From: Antarcticirhabdus aurantiaca
GTDB taxonomy: Bacteria > Pseudomonadota > Alphaproteobacteria > Rhizobiales > Rhizobiaceae
Length of the DNA: 64,000 bases
NCBI RefSeq assembly: GCF_009765365.1
Contig: NZ_VTOM01000005.1
Location: 124,001-188,000 of the forward strand
Reading direction: 5' to 3'
In this document: positions 35,836-44,842 of the stretch, piece by piece
Numbering within the stretch: position 1 is the first letter of the stretch
How the letters are laid out: each line of letters starts with the position of its first letter
Notes under the pieces: model-generated
What the model was told of the DNA's origin: nothing
The model's database searches: none
What the model saw: only the letters and a program-made list of their open reading frames with translations
Translations under genes and position numbers: made by a program

Positions 35836-36681
35836 ATGGCGCCGACGCTCGGCCTCGCGCTCGGCGGCGGGGGCGCAAGGGGCCTCGCCCACATCCCGGT
35901 CTTCGAGGCCCTCGACGAACTCGGCGTGAGGCCCGCCGTCATCGCCGGCACCTCGATCGGCGCGATCCTCGGCGCGGCCTACGCCGCCGGCATGAGCGGC
36001 GCCGAGATCCGCGAGGCGGCGGTCGAGGCCTTCGCCAACAAGCGCCTCGTTCTCGCGCGGCTGTGGCGCACCCGGCCGCCGAACCTTGCCGCCTTCCGCT
36101 CCGAGGGCGGCCTGCGGCTCGGCCAGATCAACGCCGCCCGGCTCCTCGAAGCCTTCCTGCCCGAGCATCTGCCGCGCGACTTTTCCGGCCTCGCCATCCC
36201 CTTCGCCGCCATCGCGACGGACTTCTATGCCGGCGAGCCGGTGGTGATCGAGCACGGCGACCTGTTCTCGGCGATTGCCGCCTCGGCCGCGCTGCCGGCG
36301 GTGTTCCGGCCGGTGATGCGCGACGGACGCCTCCTCGTCGACGGCGGCTTCACCGACCCCCTGCCGTTCGAGGCGCTGGCCGGCCGGGCCGACCGGCTGG
36401 TGGCGGTGGACGTCACCGGCGGGCCGAAGGGCGAGGCAGGCGCCATCCCGACGCCGCTCGCCGTCCTCACCGGCGCCTCGCAGATCATGGCCGGCGCCAT
36501 CATCCGCGCCAAGCTCCGCGCGCAGGCGCCCGACCTCGTCCTCACGCCCGCCGTGTCCGACTGGGGCGTCCTCGACTTCCTGCGCACCCGCACGATCATC
36601 GACGCGACGCTGCCCTTCCGCGAGGAGGCCAAGCGCGCCATCGCGGCGGTAATGGAGGGGGACGCCGGGGGATCAGGATGA
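35836..36681 (+). CDS. Patatin-like phospholipase (RssA-type)
   Basis: A 281-residue serine lipase of the patatin family. The oxyanion loop GGGGARG covers residues 10-16, the nucleophile elbow GTSIG has Ser40, and the catalytic dyad Asp169 is in VDGGFTDPLP. There is no signal peptide, so it is probably cytoplasmic or membrane-associated, like E. coli RssA. It would hydrolyse acyl esters of phospholipids or related lipids. It starts 13 bases after the M16 pair and may be co-transcribed with it. Confidence 0.88.
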   Translation: MAPTLGLALGGGGARGLAHIPVFEALDELGVRPAVIAGTSIGAILGAAYAAGMSGAEIREAAVEAFANKRLVLARLWRTRPPNLAAFRSEGGLRLGQINAARLLEAFLPEHLPRDFSGLAIPFAAIATDFYAGEPVVIEHGDLFSAIAASAALPAVFRPVMRDGRLLVDGGFTDPLPFEALAGRADRLVAVDVTGGPKGEAGAIPTPLAVLTGASQIMAGAIIRAKLRAQAPDLVLTPAVSDWGVLDFLRTRTIIDATLPFREEAKRAIAAVMEGDAGGSG

Positions 36682-36689
36682 GGTGCTTG

Positions 36690-36842
36690 CCCTCGCCCGC
36701 TTGCGGGGAGGGGGCGCGGAAGCGCCGGGTGAGCGTGCCGGCCGCGCAAGCGGCCAAGCGAAGAACCATCGACGCGGCGCTATTGCGGCTTCGCCGCCAC
36801 CCTCATCCCCCTGCCGGGACCTTCTCCCGCCAGCGGGAGAAG
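36690..36842. repeat. REP-like palindrome cluster
   Basis: The gap between the patatin gene and the amylosucrase gene holds three GC-rich inverted repeats: CCCTCGCCCGC-TT-GCGGGGAGGG at 36690-36712 (one bulge), GCGGC-TTC-GCCGC around 36784-36796, and CCTTCTCCCG-CCAG-CGGGAGAAGG at 36819-36842 (perfect 10-bp stem). The stretch CACCCTCATCCCCCTGCCGG between the last two resembles intergenic REP-type repeats found in many copies in Rhizobiales genomes. It lies between convergent genes and may also end their transcripts. Confidence 0.65.
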
Positions 36843-36867
36843 GGAGCAGTTTCGATCGCGGCCTTCG

Positions 36868-38754
36868 TCAGGCCAGCTCCGCCGACAGGTCGAGCCAGAC
36901 GAAGCCGTGCGGTGGAAGGACGAGGTCCTCGCGCAGGCCGACGCCGTCGCCGGATACGAGGTCGACCACCGCATGCGGCAGCGCCTCGAAGCGCGCCGCC
37001 GCGACCGTTTGCGGATCGTCGTCGAGGTTGGCGAGAACGAGAAGGCCGCCCGCCTCCGGCCGGAGGTAGCCGAGAACGCGGTCATTCCCCGTCCAGAAGC
37101 CGTGGATCGCCCCGCCCGCCAGCGCCGGCGCGTTTTTGCGAACCGCGATCAGCCGCTTGAGGCCCGCGAAGATCCGGCCTGCGTTGGTCTCTGGGTCGCC
37201 CCGCTCGGCATAGAGCGCGTCCGGGCGATGCGGGCGGTGGACCCAGCGGCTGTCGCCGGCCTCGGCCGGACGGTCGCGGAAGCCGTAGTCGTTGAGCTGC
37301 CCGACCTCGTCGCCGAGGTAGAGGAGCGGCACGCCGCCGGCCGACAGCGCGATCGAATAAAGGAGCAGCACCCGCTCGACGCCGCCGGGATCCTTGGCCT
37401 CGACGCCGGCGAGCGAGGCCGTCGTGCCGGCGATGCGGCAGTCGCCGGTCTTCGGATTGTCCTGGAAGGACAGCCCCCGCGCGAAGGAGCCGGGGAAGCG
37501 GTTTACGTAGAAGGCGTTGAGGAAGCGGCGGTGGGCGAAGCCGTCGATGCCGAGCTCGGCCGCGTCCTCGTCGGCGAAGGTCCAGCCGATGTCGTCGTGG
37601 CTGCGCACGTAGTTCACCCAGGCGCAGCCCGGCGCGATGCGCTGGCGCCGGTCCACCGCCTGTTGCAGGAGCCGGGCGTCGCGCGTCGCCAGCGCTTCCC
37701 AGGACAGCGCCATCAGGAGGGGATTGTAGGAGATCGGGCACTCGGCCGGGTCGATGTAGCTCACCACCTCGTCCGGGTGGACGATCGCCTCGGACTTGAA
37801 CAGGAGCGCGGGCGCGGCGATGCGGCAGACCGCGTTGAAGGCGCGGATGAGGCGGTGCGCCTCGGGCAGGCTCTCGCACGTCGTGCCGAGCCGCTTCCAG
37901 ATGAAGGCGACGGCGTCCATGCGCAGGAACTCGATGCCCTGGTTCGCCAGGAACAGCATCTCGCCCGCCATCGCCCGGAAGACCGCGGGGTTGGAATAGT
38001 TCAGGTCCCACTGGAAGTGGTAGAAGGTCGACCAGATCCAGCGCCCGTCGGGAAGCTGCACGAACGACCCGGCATGGTCGTCGGGGAAGATCTCGCGCGT
38101 GATCTCCTCGAACCGGTCCGGCATCGTCCGGTCGGGAAAGATCCAGTAGAAGTCCTCGTAGTCGCGCTCGCCCGCGAGCGCCCGGCGCGCCCAGTCGTGC
38201 TCGTTCGAGGTGTGATTGAAGATGAAGTCGATCACCAGCGAGATGCCGGCCTCGCGCAGCGCCGTGGCGAGATCCTTCAGCTCCGCCATGGTGCCGAGCC
38301 GCGCGTCGACCTCGCGATAGGACGAGACGGCGTAGCCGCCGTCCGAGTTCTCTGCCGGGCAGCGGAACAGCGGCATCAGGTGGAGGTAGGTGAGGCCCAG
38401 CTCGCGGAAGTAGGGAATCTGCTGCCGGATGCCCTCCAGCGATCCGGCATAGCGGTCGACATAGGCGACGCCGCCGAGCATGGCGTTCGACTGGAACCAG
38501 GCGGGCTCGGCCTCGCGCCGCATGTCGAGCGCGCGCATCTCCGGTGGTCGCTCGGCGTGGGCCCGGGCGGCCGCGACCATGGCGGCCGCGAGCTCGTCGT
38601 CGAAGGCCGGATGGCCGTCATAGACCGCGGCGAACTCGGCGAAGAGCGCCGGGAAGTGCGCGTCGAGCCGCCGCAGGAAGGCCGTGTCGGGCGACAGGCC
38701 CGCCTCGCTGAGCGCCGCGATGCTCCGTGCCCGTGCCGCCGCCTCGTTTGCCAT
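36868..38754 (-). CDS. Amylosucrase (GH13)
   Basis: A 628-residue GH13 glucansucrase, close to Neisseria amylosucrase (636). The catalytic triad is visible as Asp280 (EFLRMDAVAF), Glu322 (FKSEAIV) and the transition-state Asp387 (VRSHDDIGW). VDRYAGSLEGIRQQIPYFRE and EAKDPGGVERVLLLYSIALS match amylosucrase-specific blocks, including the helical N-terminal domain (1-90). Amylosucrase transfers glucose from sucrose onto an alpha-1,4-glucan and releases fructose, without any nucleotide sugar. No signal peptide is seen, so it acts in the cytoplasm. A sucrose hydrolase with the same fold is the main alternative. It stands alone 10 kb from the glg cluster. Confidence 0.87.
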   Translation of the reverse strand: MANEAAARARSIAALSEAGLSPDTAFLRRLDAHFPALFAEFAAVYDGHPAFDDELAAAMVAAARAHAERPPEMRALDMRREAEPAWFQSNAMLGGVAYVDRYAGSLEGIRQQIPYFRELGLTYLHLMPLFRCPAENSDGGYAVSSYREVDARLGTMAELKDLATALREAGISLVIDFIFNHTSNEHDWARRALAGERDYEDFYWIFPDRTMPDRFEEITREIFPDDHAGSFVQLPDGRWIWSTFYHFQWDLNYSNPAVFRAMAGEMLFLANQGIEFLRMDAVAFIWKRLGTTCESLPEAHRLIRAFNAVCRIAAPALLFKSEAIVHPDEVVSYIDPAECPISYNPLLMALSWEALATRDARLLQQAVDRRQRIAPGCAWVNYVRSHDDIGWTFADEDAAELGIDGFAHRRFLNAFYVNRFPGSFARGLSFQDNPKTGDCRIAGTTASLAGVEAKDPGGVERVLLLYSIALSAGGVPLLYLGDEVGQLNDYGFRDRPAEAGDSRWVHRPHRPDALYAERGDPETNAGRIFAGLKRLIAVRKNAPALAGGAIHGFWTGNDRVLGYLRPEAGGLLVLANLDDDPQTVAAARFEALPHAVVDLVSGDGVGLREDLVLPPHGFVWLDLSAELA

Positions 38755-38922
38755 GCCGCGCCTCCCCGCCTCGCTCCGCCGAGGCTTGCCTAACTGAAGG
38801 TCGCGGACGGCTCAATGCGAAGCTGTGGTTCGGCGCGCGCCGCGCAGGGTCCCGCGCCTTGATGGCGCCGGGTGTGGCGCATAGATGGAGGGCTCCTTCG
38901 AATTCAAGGCCGGACCGAATCC

Positions 38923-40269
38923 ATGGACGACGTGACCACGCGGCTTCTCGGCATCGCCGAGCGGCTGATCGACAGCGCGAAGCGGGCCGGCGCGGACGCC
39001 TGCGACGTCGCGGTGGTGCAGTCGGCCGGTCGCTCGGCGAGCGCCCGCCTCGGCGCGATCGAGAGCGTCGACGCCTCCGAATCGCAGGACCTGTCGCTGC
39101 GCGTCTTCGTCGGGCGCCGCGTCGCATCGGTCTCGGCCGACATCGGCCCGCAGCTCGAGCCGGACCGCATCGCCGAGCGGGCGGTCGCCATGGCCAAGGT
39201 CTCACCGGAGGATCCCTACGCCTCGCTCGCCGACCCCGCGTTCCTGTCGCGCGGTGAGGAGGACCTCGACCTCTTCGATCCGACCGAGCTGACCGGCGAG
39301 GAACTGGCGGAGGCCGCGCTCGCCGTCGAGGCGGCGGCGCTCGACCATCCCGGCATCACCAATTCGGGCGGAGGCTCGGCCTCGGCGGGCGCGGCCGGCC
39401 TCGTTCTCGTCACCTCCACGGGCTTTTCCGGCGCGCGGCGCCGCTCCTCCTTCGGCCGCTCGGTCAGCGTGATCGCGGGCGAGGGCGTCAACATGCAGCG
39501 CGACTACGACTTCGACGGGCGCATCCACTATGCCGACCTCGAAGACGCCGAAACGATCGGCCGGCGCGCCGCCGAGCGTACGGTGCGGCGCATGAACCCG
39601 AAGGTCCTGCCGACCGGGCGCTACGAGATCGTCTTCGACCCGCGCCTGTCGCGCGGCCTCGTCGGCTCGCTGGTCGGGGCGATCAACGGCGCCGCCATCG
39701 CCCGCAAGACCAGCTTCCTGAAGGACCGCATGGGCGAGCAGATCCTCCCGGCCGCCCTGTCGGTCACCGACGAGCCGCTTCTGCCGCGCCGGCCGGGATC
39801 GCGCCCCTTCGACGGCGAGGGCGTGCGCGGCGAAACGCTGGCGCTCGTCGAGAACGGCGTCCTTCGCAACTGGACGCTCGACACCGCGACGGCGAGGGAG
39901 CTCGGCCTTCCCGCCACGAACGGGCGCGCCAGCCGCTCCTCCTCCGGCGTGTCGCCGAGCTCGACCAACGTCCTCCTCACCCTCGGCGAGATCACGCCGA
40001 AGGAGTTGATCGCCGAGATCGGCCGGGGCATCTACGTCACCGAGCTGATCGGCCACGGCACCAACCTCGTCACGGGCGATTATTCGCGGGGCGCCGCCGG
40101 CTACCTCATCGAGAACGGCGAGCTGACGGAACCGGTGAGCGAGCTGACCATCGCCGGCCACCTCGCCGAGATGCTCATTGCGCTGCGCCCGGCCAACGAC
40201 GGCGACGAGCGCTTCTCGATCGTCGCCCCGACGCTTCACGTCGGCGCGATGACGGTCGCGGGCCGCTGA
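38923..40269 (+). CDS. pmbA: TldD/PmbA family protein (PmbA/TldE-like)
   Basis: A 448-residue member of the TldD/PmbA family. It has the N-terminal domain (SARLGAIESVDASESQDLSL), the central NSGGGSASAGAAGLVLVTST and C-terminal GHGTNLVTGDYSRGAAGYLI. There is no HExxxH zinc motif, so this is the PmbA/TldE-type subunit that pairs with a zinc-bearing TldD encoded elsewhere. The complex degrades unfolded peptides and matures microcins in E. coli. It heads the pmbA-IMPase-DUF4170-DUF374-waaA-lpxK array, an order shared with Brucella and Rhizobium. Confidence 0.9.
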   Translation: MDDVTTRLLGIAERLIDSAKRAGADACDVAVVQSAGRSASARLGAIESVDASESQDLSLRVFVGRRVASVSADIGPQLEPDRIAERAVAMAKVSPEDPYASLADPAFLSRGEEDLDLFDPTELTGEELAEAALAVEAAALDHPGITNSGGGSASAGAAGLVLVTSTGFSGARRRSSFGRSVSVIAGEGVNMQRDYDFDGRIHYADLEDAETIGRRAAERTVRRMNPKVLPTGRYEIVFDPRLSRGLVGSLVGAINGAAIARKTSFLKDRMGEQILPAALSVTDEPLLPRRPGSRPFDGEGVRGETLALVENGVLRNWTLDTATARELGLPATNGRASRSSSGVSPSSTNVLLTLGEITPKELIAEIGRGIYVTELIGHGTNLVTGDYSRGAAGYLIENGELTEPVSELTIAGHLAEMLIALRPANDGDERFSIVAPTLHVGAMTVAGR

Positions 40270-40271
40270 CG

Positions 40272-41111
40272 GTGGCCGAAGCGGCCCCGGCCGTGGCGGC
40301 GGATCCTTTCGCGGACGATCTCGCCCTCATCACGGAAGCCGCCCGCCAGGGCGCGCAGATCGCGCTCGAGCATTTCAAGCGCGATCCCGAAGTCTGGTAC
40401 AAGGACGGCAACTCGCCGGTGTCCGAGGCCGACTTCGCCGTCGACCGGCACCTGCGCCGCGTCCTTCTCGACGCGCGGCCCGATTACGGCTGGCTCTCGG
40501 AAGAGATGGCCCCGGCCGAGCGCGCGGCCGCAGGCGAGCCCGAGCGCTTCTTCGTCGTCGACCCCATCGACGGCACGCGTTCCTTCCTGCGCGGCGAGGG
40601 CACCTGGTGCGTCGCCGTCTCCGTGGTCGAGAGAGGCGCCAACGTCGCGGCCGTCCTTGACGTACCGGTAATGGGCGAGATCTTCACCGCGACGCGGGAC
40701 GGGGCCGCGCTTCTGAACGGCGCGCCCATCGCCGCCTCGAGGCCAGCGCAGGACGCCCGGCTGCGGCTCGGCGTTCCCGATCCGCTGGTGCGCGCCATGG
40801 CGCCGGAGGCGCGGGGCGCCTTCGACCTCGCCCCCAACGTTCCCTCGCTTGCTTATCGCCTCGCGCTCGTCGCGAGCGGGCGCGTCGACGGAACGCTGAT
40901 CCGCCCGCGCGCCAACGACTGGGATATCGCCGCCGGCGACCTCATCCTGGAGCGGGCCGGGGGCCTCCTTCAGGACGTTGCGGGCGAGCGAAGGGTTTAC
41001 AGGATCGCGGGGAAGAGCCATGGCGTCCTCGTCGCCGGTGGAACGAGCATCCTGCGGCGCCTTTCGGCGCTGGCGGAGGAGGCGGGGCGCGGGGCCGGCG
41101 CCAAGCGTTGA
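40272..41111 (+). CDS. Inositol monophosphatase family / CysQ-like phosphatase
   Basis: A 279-residue metal-dependent phosphatase. Motifs are SEADFAVDRHLRRVLLDARP, WLSEE with a metal ligand Glu, DPIDGTRSFLRGEGTWCVAV (the main metal-binding block) and ANDWDIAAGDLILERAGG. The sequence is nearest to the alphaproteobacterial 3'(2'),5'-bisphosphate nucleotidase (CysQ) or inositol phosphatase type; which activity it has is not decided by the motifs. The GTG start at 40272 lies two bases after the pmbA stop, so the genes are coupled. Confidence 0.87.
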   Translation: MAEAAPAVAADPFADDLALITEAARQGAQIALEHFKRDPEVWYKDGNSPVSEADFAVDRHLRRVLLDARPDYGWLSEEMAPAERAAAGEPERFFVVDPIDGTRSFLRGEGTWCVAVSVVERGANVAAVLDVPVMGEIFTATRDGAALLNGAPIAASRPAQDARLRLGVPDPLVRAMAPEARGAFDLAPNVPSLAYRLALVASGRVDGTLIRPRANDWDIAAGDLILERAGGLLQDVAGERRVYRIAGKSHGVLVAGGTSILRRLSALAEEAGRGAGAKR

Positions 41112-41134
41112 ACCAACGAGAGGGACCGAAAAAC

Positions 41135-41371
41135 GTGGTCGAAGAAGTTCAACCCAAGCAGCGCCTCCACCTGGTCTTCGGAGGCGAGCTGACGACGCTC
41201 GGGTCGACCGAGTTCCGGGACGTCTCGAACCTTGATATCGTCGGCATTTTTCCCGATTATGCCACTGCTTTGGCCGCTTGGCGCGGCAAGGCCCAGTCGA
41301 CGGTGGACAACGCGCACATGCGCTACTTCATCGTCCACATGCATCGTCTCCTCGATCCGGAGGTGGCTTGA
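41135..41371 (+). CDS. DUF4170 protein
   Basis: A 78-residue protein with the compact DUF4170 pattern: RLHLVFGGELTTLGSTEFRD, then VGIFPDYATALAAWRGKAQS and AHMRYFIVHMHRLLDPE. GTG 41135 is chosen because GAGAGG sits 10 bases upstream; a TTG at 41108 overlapping the previous stop is possible but adds nine unconserved residues. The family is restricted largely to alphaproteobacteria and always lies near lipid A genes. Its function is unknown; a small scaffold or regulator of lipid A synthesis is plausible from context only. Confidence 0.85.
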   Translation: MVEEVQPKQRLHLVFGGELTTLGSTEFRDVSNLDIVGIFPDYATALAAWRGKAQSTVDNAHMRYFIVHMHRLLDPEVA

Positions 41372-41392
41372 GGAGGCCGGGCGATCCGCGAC

Positions 41393-42193
41393 ATGGCGAG
41401 CGTCGACGACATCGAGGCCGGTGAGCGCGCCGCGCCGCCCGCCCCGAAGCTTCCGCGGCCCAAGGGACGGCGGCCGCTGCGCAAGCGGCTGAAGCGCGCG
41501 GGCCGCGACCTCATGCGGCGGCCCGGCTTCGTGTCTTTCGTCGGCAGCCTGATCTACGGGATCCTGCGCCTGGTTCACGCCAGCCAGCGGCGGGTCGAGG
41601 GCTCGAGCCCGCACGCCCAAAGGCTCGCCGCCGAGCATCCCGCGATCGTCGGCCTCTGGCACGGGCAGCACCTCCTCGCGCCCTTCTTCCGCCCGAGGAC
41701 GCTCCCCTACGTCGCGCTGCTGTCGCGCAACGCCGATGCGGAGCTGAACGCGGCCGTCGTCGCCCGCTTCGGCATCCGCACGGTGCGCGGCAGCGGCGGG
41801 CGCGATCCGCGCGCCGCCTCCAAGAAGGGCGGCGTCGGGGCGCTGATCGCGCTGACCCGCGCCCTCAAGGACGGGGAAGGGGTCTGCATGATCGCCGACG
41901 TTCCCAAGGGCACCCCGCGCGAGGCGGGGCTCGGCATCGTGACGCTGGCGCGCCTGTCCGGGTGCCCGATCGTCCCGGCCGCCGCGGTCACCTCGCGCCG
42001 CTACGTCGTGAAGAGTTCCTGGGACGCCACCAGCCTGCCGCTGCCCTTCGGCCGGCTCGCCGTCGTCATGGGCGATTCGATCCACGTTCCCCGCGATGCG
42101 GACGAGGCCACCATGGAAGCCAAGCGCCGCGAGGTGACGCGCGCCATCGAGGCCGCCAACCGGCGCGCCGCCGAACTCGCGGACCGAGCATGA
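41393..42193 (+). CDS. DUF374 lysophospholipid acyltransferase-like protein
   Basis: A 266-residue membrane-associated protein of the DUF374 group. After a basic N-terminal region (residues about 18-45) and one hydrophobic segment comes the acyltransferase-like motif VGLWHGQHLLAPFF, with His in place of the usual HxxxxD arrangement. RGSGGRDPRAASKKGGVGAL and IADVPKGTPREAGLGIVTLA follow. The family is assumed to acylate a lipid A or phospholipid precursor, and its position directly before waaA supports an outer-membrane role. The exact reaction is not established. It overlaps waaA by ATGA. Confidence 0.85.
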   Translation: MASVDDIEAGERAAPPAPKLPRPKGRRPLRKRLKRAGRDLMRRPGFVSFVGSLIYGILRLVHASQRRVEGSSPHAQRLAAEHPAIVGLWHGQHLLAPFFRPRTLPYVALLSRNADAELNAAVVARFGIRTVRGSGGRDPRAASKKGGVGALIALTRALKDGEGVCMIADVPKGTPREAGLGIVTLARLSGCPIVPAAAVTSRRYVVKSSWDATSLPLPFGRLAVVMGDSIHVPRDADEATMEAKRREVTRAIEAANRRAAELADRA

Positions 42194-43545
42194 GCGACTT
42201 CCTGGCGCGCGCCGCGCTGGCGACCTACCGGATCGCGGGCTCGCTCGGCCGCCCGCTCGTTCCTCCATACGTCGTGTGGCGCGCCTCGCGCGGCAAGGAA
42301 GAGGGAGCCCGTCGGCGCGAGCGTTACGGCCTCGCCGGTCTGGAGCGCCGCGAAGGCCCGCTCGTCTGGGTGCACGCCGCGAGCGTCGGCGAGAGCGCGG
42401 CGGTCTCGCCGATGGTGCGCGCGGTCGCCGATCTCGGCCTGCCGATCCTGATGACGACGGGCACCCGCACCTCGGCTGCGCTGGTCGCCGAGCGGCTCGG
42501 CGACTGCGTCACCCACCAATACGTGCCGCTCGACCTCGCCCCTTACATCCGCCGCTTCCTCGACCATTGGCGCCCGGACATCGCGATCACCGCCGAGAGC
42601 GAGATCTGGCCGACCACCATGCACGAGCTGGCGCGCCGGCGGGTGCCGCTGATCCTCGTCAATGCCCGTCTGTCCGACCGCTCCTTCGCGCGCTGGAGCC
42701 AGGTGCCCCGCATCGCCGAGGCCGTCATGGAGAAGGTCACGCACGTCGTCGCCCAGTCGGAGCTCGATGCCGAGCGCTACCGGGCGCTCGGCGCGCCGGC
42801 GGTGTCCGTCGCGGGCAACCTCAAGGCCGAGATGCCGGCGCCCACCATCGCCGAGGCCGAGTTCGTGCGCGTCGCGCGCGCCTTCGGCGACCGGCCGGTC
42901 TGGGCGGCCGTGTCGACCCATCCGGGCGAGGAGGCGATCGCGAGCGCCGCGCATCGTCGGTTGAAGGCGAGCCATCCCCGCCTCATCACCCTCGTCGTGC
43001 CCCGCCACGTGACGCGCGGCGACGAGATCGCCGCGAGCTTCGAGGCGGCAGGCCTGAAGGTTGCGCGTCGCAGCCGCGGCGAGCTGCCGGGTCCCGATAC
43101 CGACGTCATGCTCGGCGACACGATGCACGAGATGGGCCTTTATCTCCGGCTCACCGAGATCGTCTTCGTCGGCAAGTCGCTGACGGGAACCGGCGGGCAG
43201 AACCCGCTGGAAGCCGCCATGCTCGGCAACGCCATCCTGTCGGGCCGCGCGGTGCAGAACTTCCGCGACATCTACGGCAAGCTCGTCGAAACGGGCGGGG
43301 CGCGCATCGTGTCCGACGAGGCGGACCTTGCCGAGCAGCTCGACTTCCTCCTGTCGGATTCGCTCGCCCAGAGCACCATGGCCGCGGCCGCCCGCGCCGC
43401 CGTGCGCGAGATGCGCGGGGGGCTTCGCCGCACCATGGCGGCCTTGCATCCCTTCCTCCATCCGCTGGAGCTCGCCCTCAGCCTCGACCGCCGTGCCGCG
43501 CCCCCGCCGCCGCCCGCCGCCGCCGCGGTCGGCGGCCGGCGTTGA
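42190..43545 (+). CDS. waaA: 3-deoxy-D-manno-octulosonic acid transferase
   Basis: A 451-residue GT30 Kdo transferase. It has an N-terminal hydrophobic segment, WVHAASVGESAAVSPMVRAV (nucleophile-region Glu), TTGTRTSAALV, LDLAPYIRRFLDHWRPDIAI, ESEIWPTTMHE and the donor-site stretch FVGKSLTGTGGQNPLEAAML. It adds Kdo from CMP-Kdo to the lipid A precursor on the inner face of the inner membrane. The C-terminal 18 residues are a Pro/Ala tail. It lies between the DUF374 gene (ATGA overlap) and lpxK (13-base gap). Confidence 0.95.
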   Translation: MSDFLARAALATYRIAGSLGRPLVPPYVVWRASRGKEEGARRRERYGLAGLERREGPLVWVHAASVGESAAVSPMVRAVADLGLPILMTTGTRTSAALVAERLGDCVTHQYVPLDLAPYIRRFLDHWRPDIAITAESEIWPTTMHELARRRVPLILVNARLSDRSFARWSQVPRIAEAVMEKVTHVVAQSELDAERYRALGAPAVSVAGNLKAEMPAPTIAEAEFVRVARAFGDRPVWAAVSTHPGEEAIASAAHRRLKASHPRLITLVVPRHVTRGDEIAASFEAAGLKVARRSRGELPGPDTDVMLGDTMHEMGLYLRLTEIVFVGKSLTGTGGQNPLEAAMLGNAILSGRAVQNFRDIYGKLVETGGARIVSDEADLAEQLDFLLSDSLAQSTMAAAARAAVREMRGGLRRTMAALHPFLHPLELALSLDRRAAPPPPPAAAAVGGRR

Positions 43546-43558
43546 CCCGCGAGCGGCC

Positions 43559-44599
43559 ATGATCCAGCCGCCGGGCTTCTGGTGGGACGCGGGCGGCGGC
43601 CTGCCGGCCCGCGCGCTCGCGCCCGCCGCCGCGCTTTACGGCGCGGTCAGCGGCCGCCGCCTGCGAAGGGGCTCGCGCGTCGAGGCCGGCCTGCCGGTCC
43701 TGTGCGTCGGCAATTTCACGGTCGGAGGCGCGGGCAAGACGCCGACGGCGCTGGCGCTCGGCCGCGCCGCGATCGAGGCGGGGATCAAGGTCGGCTATCT
43801 ATCGCGCGGCTACGGCCGGGACGGGACGGCACCGCTTCTCGTCGACCCGAAGCACCACGGCGCGGCGCAGGCCGGCGACGAGCCGCTTCTTCTCGCCGCT
43901 CTCGCGCCGACCGTCGTATCCGCCGACCGCGCCGCGGGCGCGGCGCTCCTGCGCGCGGCGGCCGCGCCCGACCTCCTGATCATGGACGACGGCTTCCAGA
44001 GCGCCCGGCTCGCGATCGATCTCGCGCTTCTCGTCGTCGACGGGCGGCGGGGCCTCGGCAACGGCCGGGTGCTTCCGGCCGGCCCCTTGCGCGCGCCGCT
44101 CGATCTCCAGTTCAGCCATGCCGACGCCGTGCTCGTGGTCGGCGACGGGGCGGCGGGCGAGGCGGCGGCGGCGCGTGCGGCGGCGGCCGGCCTGTCCGTC
44201 GAGCGCGCCCGGATCGCGGCCGAGGCGGCGCGCAGCTGGGCCGGGCGGCGCGTGCTGGCCTTTTGCGGCATCGCCGATCCCGAAAAATTCCGCCGGAGCC
44301 TCGCCGAGGTCGGCGCGTCGCTCGCGGGACTGCGGGCCTTTCCCGACCACCACCCCTTCACCCGCGGCCAGCTCGCCGATCTCCAGCGCGAAGCGGAGGC
44401 CGTCGGCGCGGTGCTGGCGACCACGGCCAAGGACCATGCCCGCATCCGCGGCTCTGGCGCGCGGGCCGCGGAGTTCCTGCGCGCCGTGCACGTCCTCGAG
44501 ATCGAGATGCGCTTCGTCGATCGCGAGGCGCCGCGACGCCTCGTCGAGGCGGCGATGGCGCGCTTCAGCGCCCGCCGCCGGTCTCCATCGCCCGCTTGA
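43559..44599 (+). CDS. lpxK: Tetraacyldisaccharide 4'-kinase
   Basis: A 346-residue lipid A kinase. It begins PPGFWWDAGGGLPARALAPA, followed by VLCVGNFTVGGAGKTPTALA, which contains the P-loop GGAGKT, and YLSRGYGR. MDDGFQSARLAIDLALLVVD and LPAGPLRAP are family signatures. It phosphorylates the 4' position of the lipid A disaccharide. It follows waaA after 13 bases. The last 35 bases overlap the convergent DUF2093 gene. Confidence 0.95.
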   Translation: MIQPPGFWWDAGGGLPARALAPAAALYGAVSGRRLRRGSRVEAGLPVLCVGNFTVGGAGKTPTALALGRAAIEAGIKVGYLSRGYGRDGTAPLLVDPKHHGAAQAGDEPLLLAALAPTVVSADRAAGAALLRAAAAPDLLIMDDGFQSARLAIDLALLVVDGRRGLGNGRVLPAGPLRAPLDLQFSHADAVLVVGDGAAGEAAAARAAAAGLSVERARIAAEAARSWAGRRVLAFCGIADPEKFRRSLAEVGASLAGLRAFPDHHPFTRGQLADLQREAEAVGAVLATTAKDHARIRGSGARAAEFLRAVHVLEIEMRFVDREAPRRLVEAAMARFSARRRSPSPA

Positions 44600-44777
44600 A
44601 GGACGCCGCGGCGTCGAGATAGGCCTCCTGGCGCTCGACGCTCCAATATTTCAGGAGGTCGAGCGGGATCGCCTCGCCGGTCACGGCGCAGCGCACGAAG
44701 GCGCCGGGGCGGATCACCTCGAAATCGGGGGTGGCGTAGCGGAGCTTGGCCTCTCCGCCGGCATCCATGCGGTTCAT
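44565..44777 (-). CDS. DUF2093 protein
   Basis: A 70-residue protein matching DUF2093: GGEAKLRYATPDFEVIRPGA followed by FVRCAVTGEAIPLDLLKYWS and VERQEAYLDA. The start at 44777 has GGAAAGG upstream; an in-frame ATG at 44846 would add 23 unconserved residues. The family is small, alphaproteobacterial and of unknown function, and it is regularly found between lpxK and mutL. Its stop codon lies inside lpxK (35-base convergent overlap). Confidence 0.87.
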   Translation of the reverse strand: MNRMDAGGEAKLRYATPDFEVIRPGAFVRCAVTGEAIPLDLLKYWSVERQEAYLDAAASFKRAMETGGGR

Positions 44778-44842
44778 GTCGCGGCCTTTCCATACGGCGG
44801 TCATGGCGTGTCCAAGAGCACGGACGAGCCCCATCGGCAACC

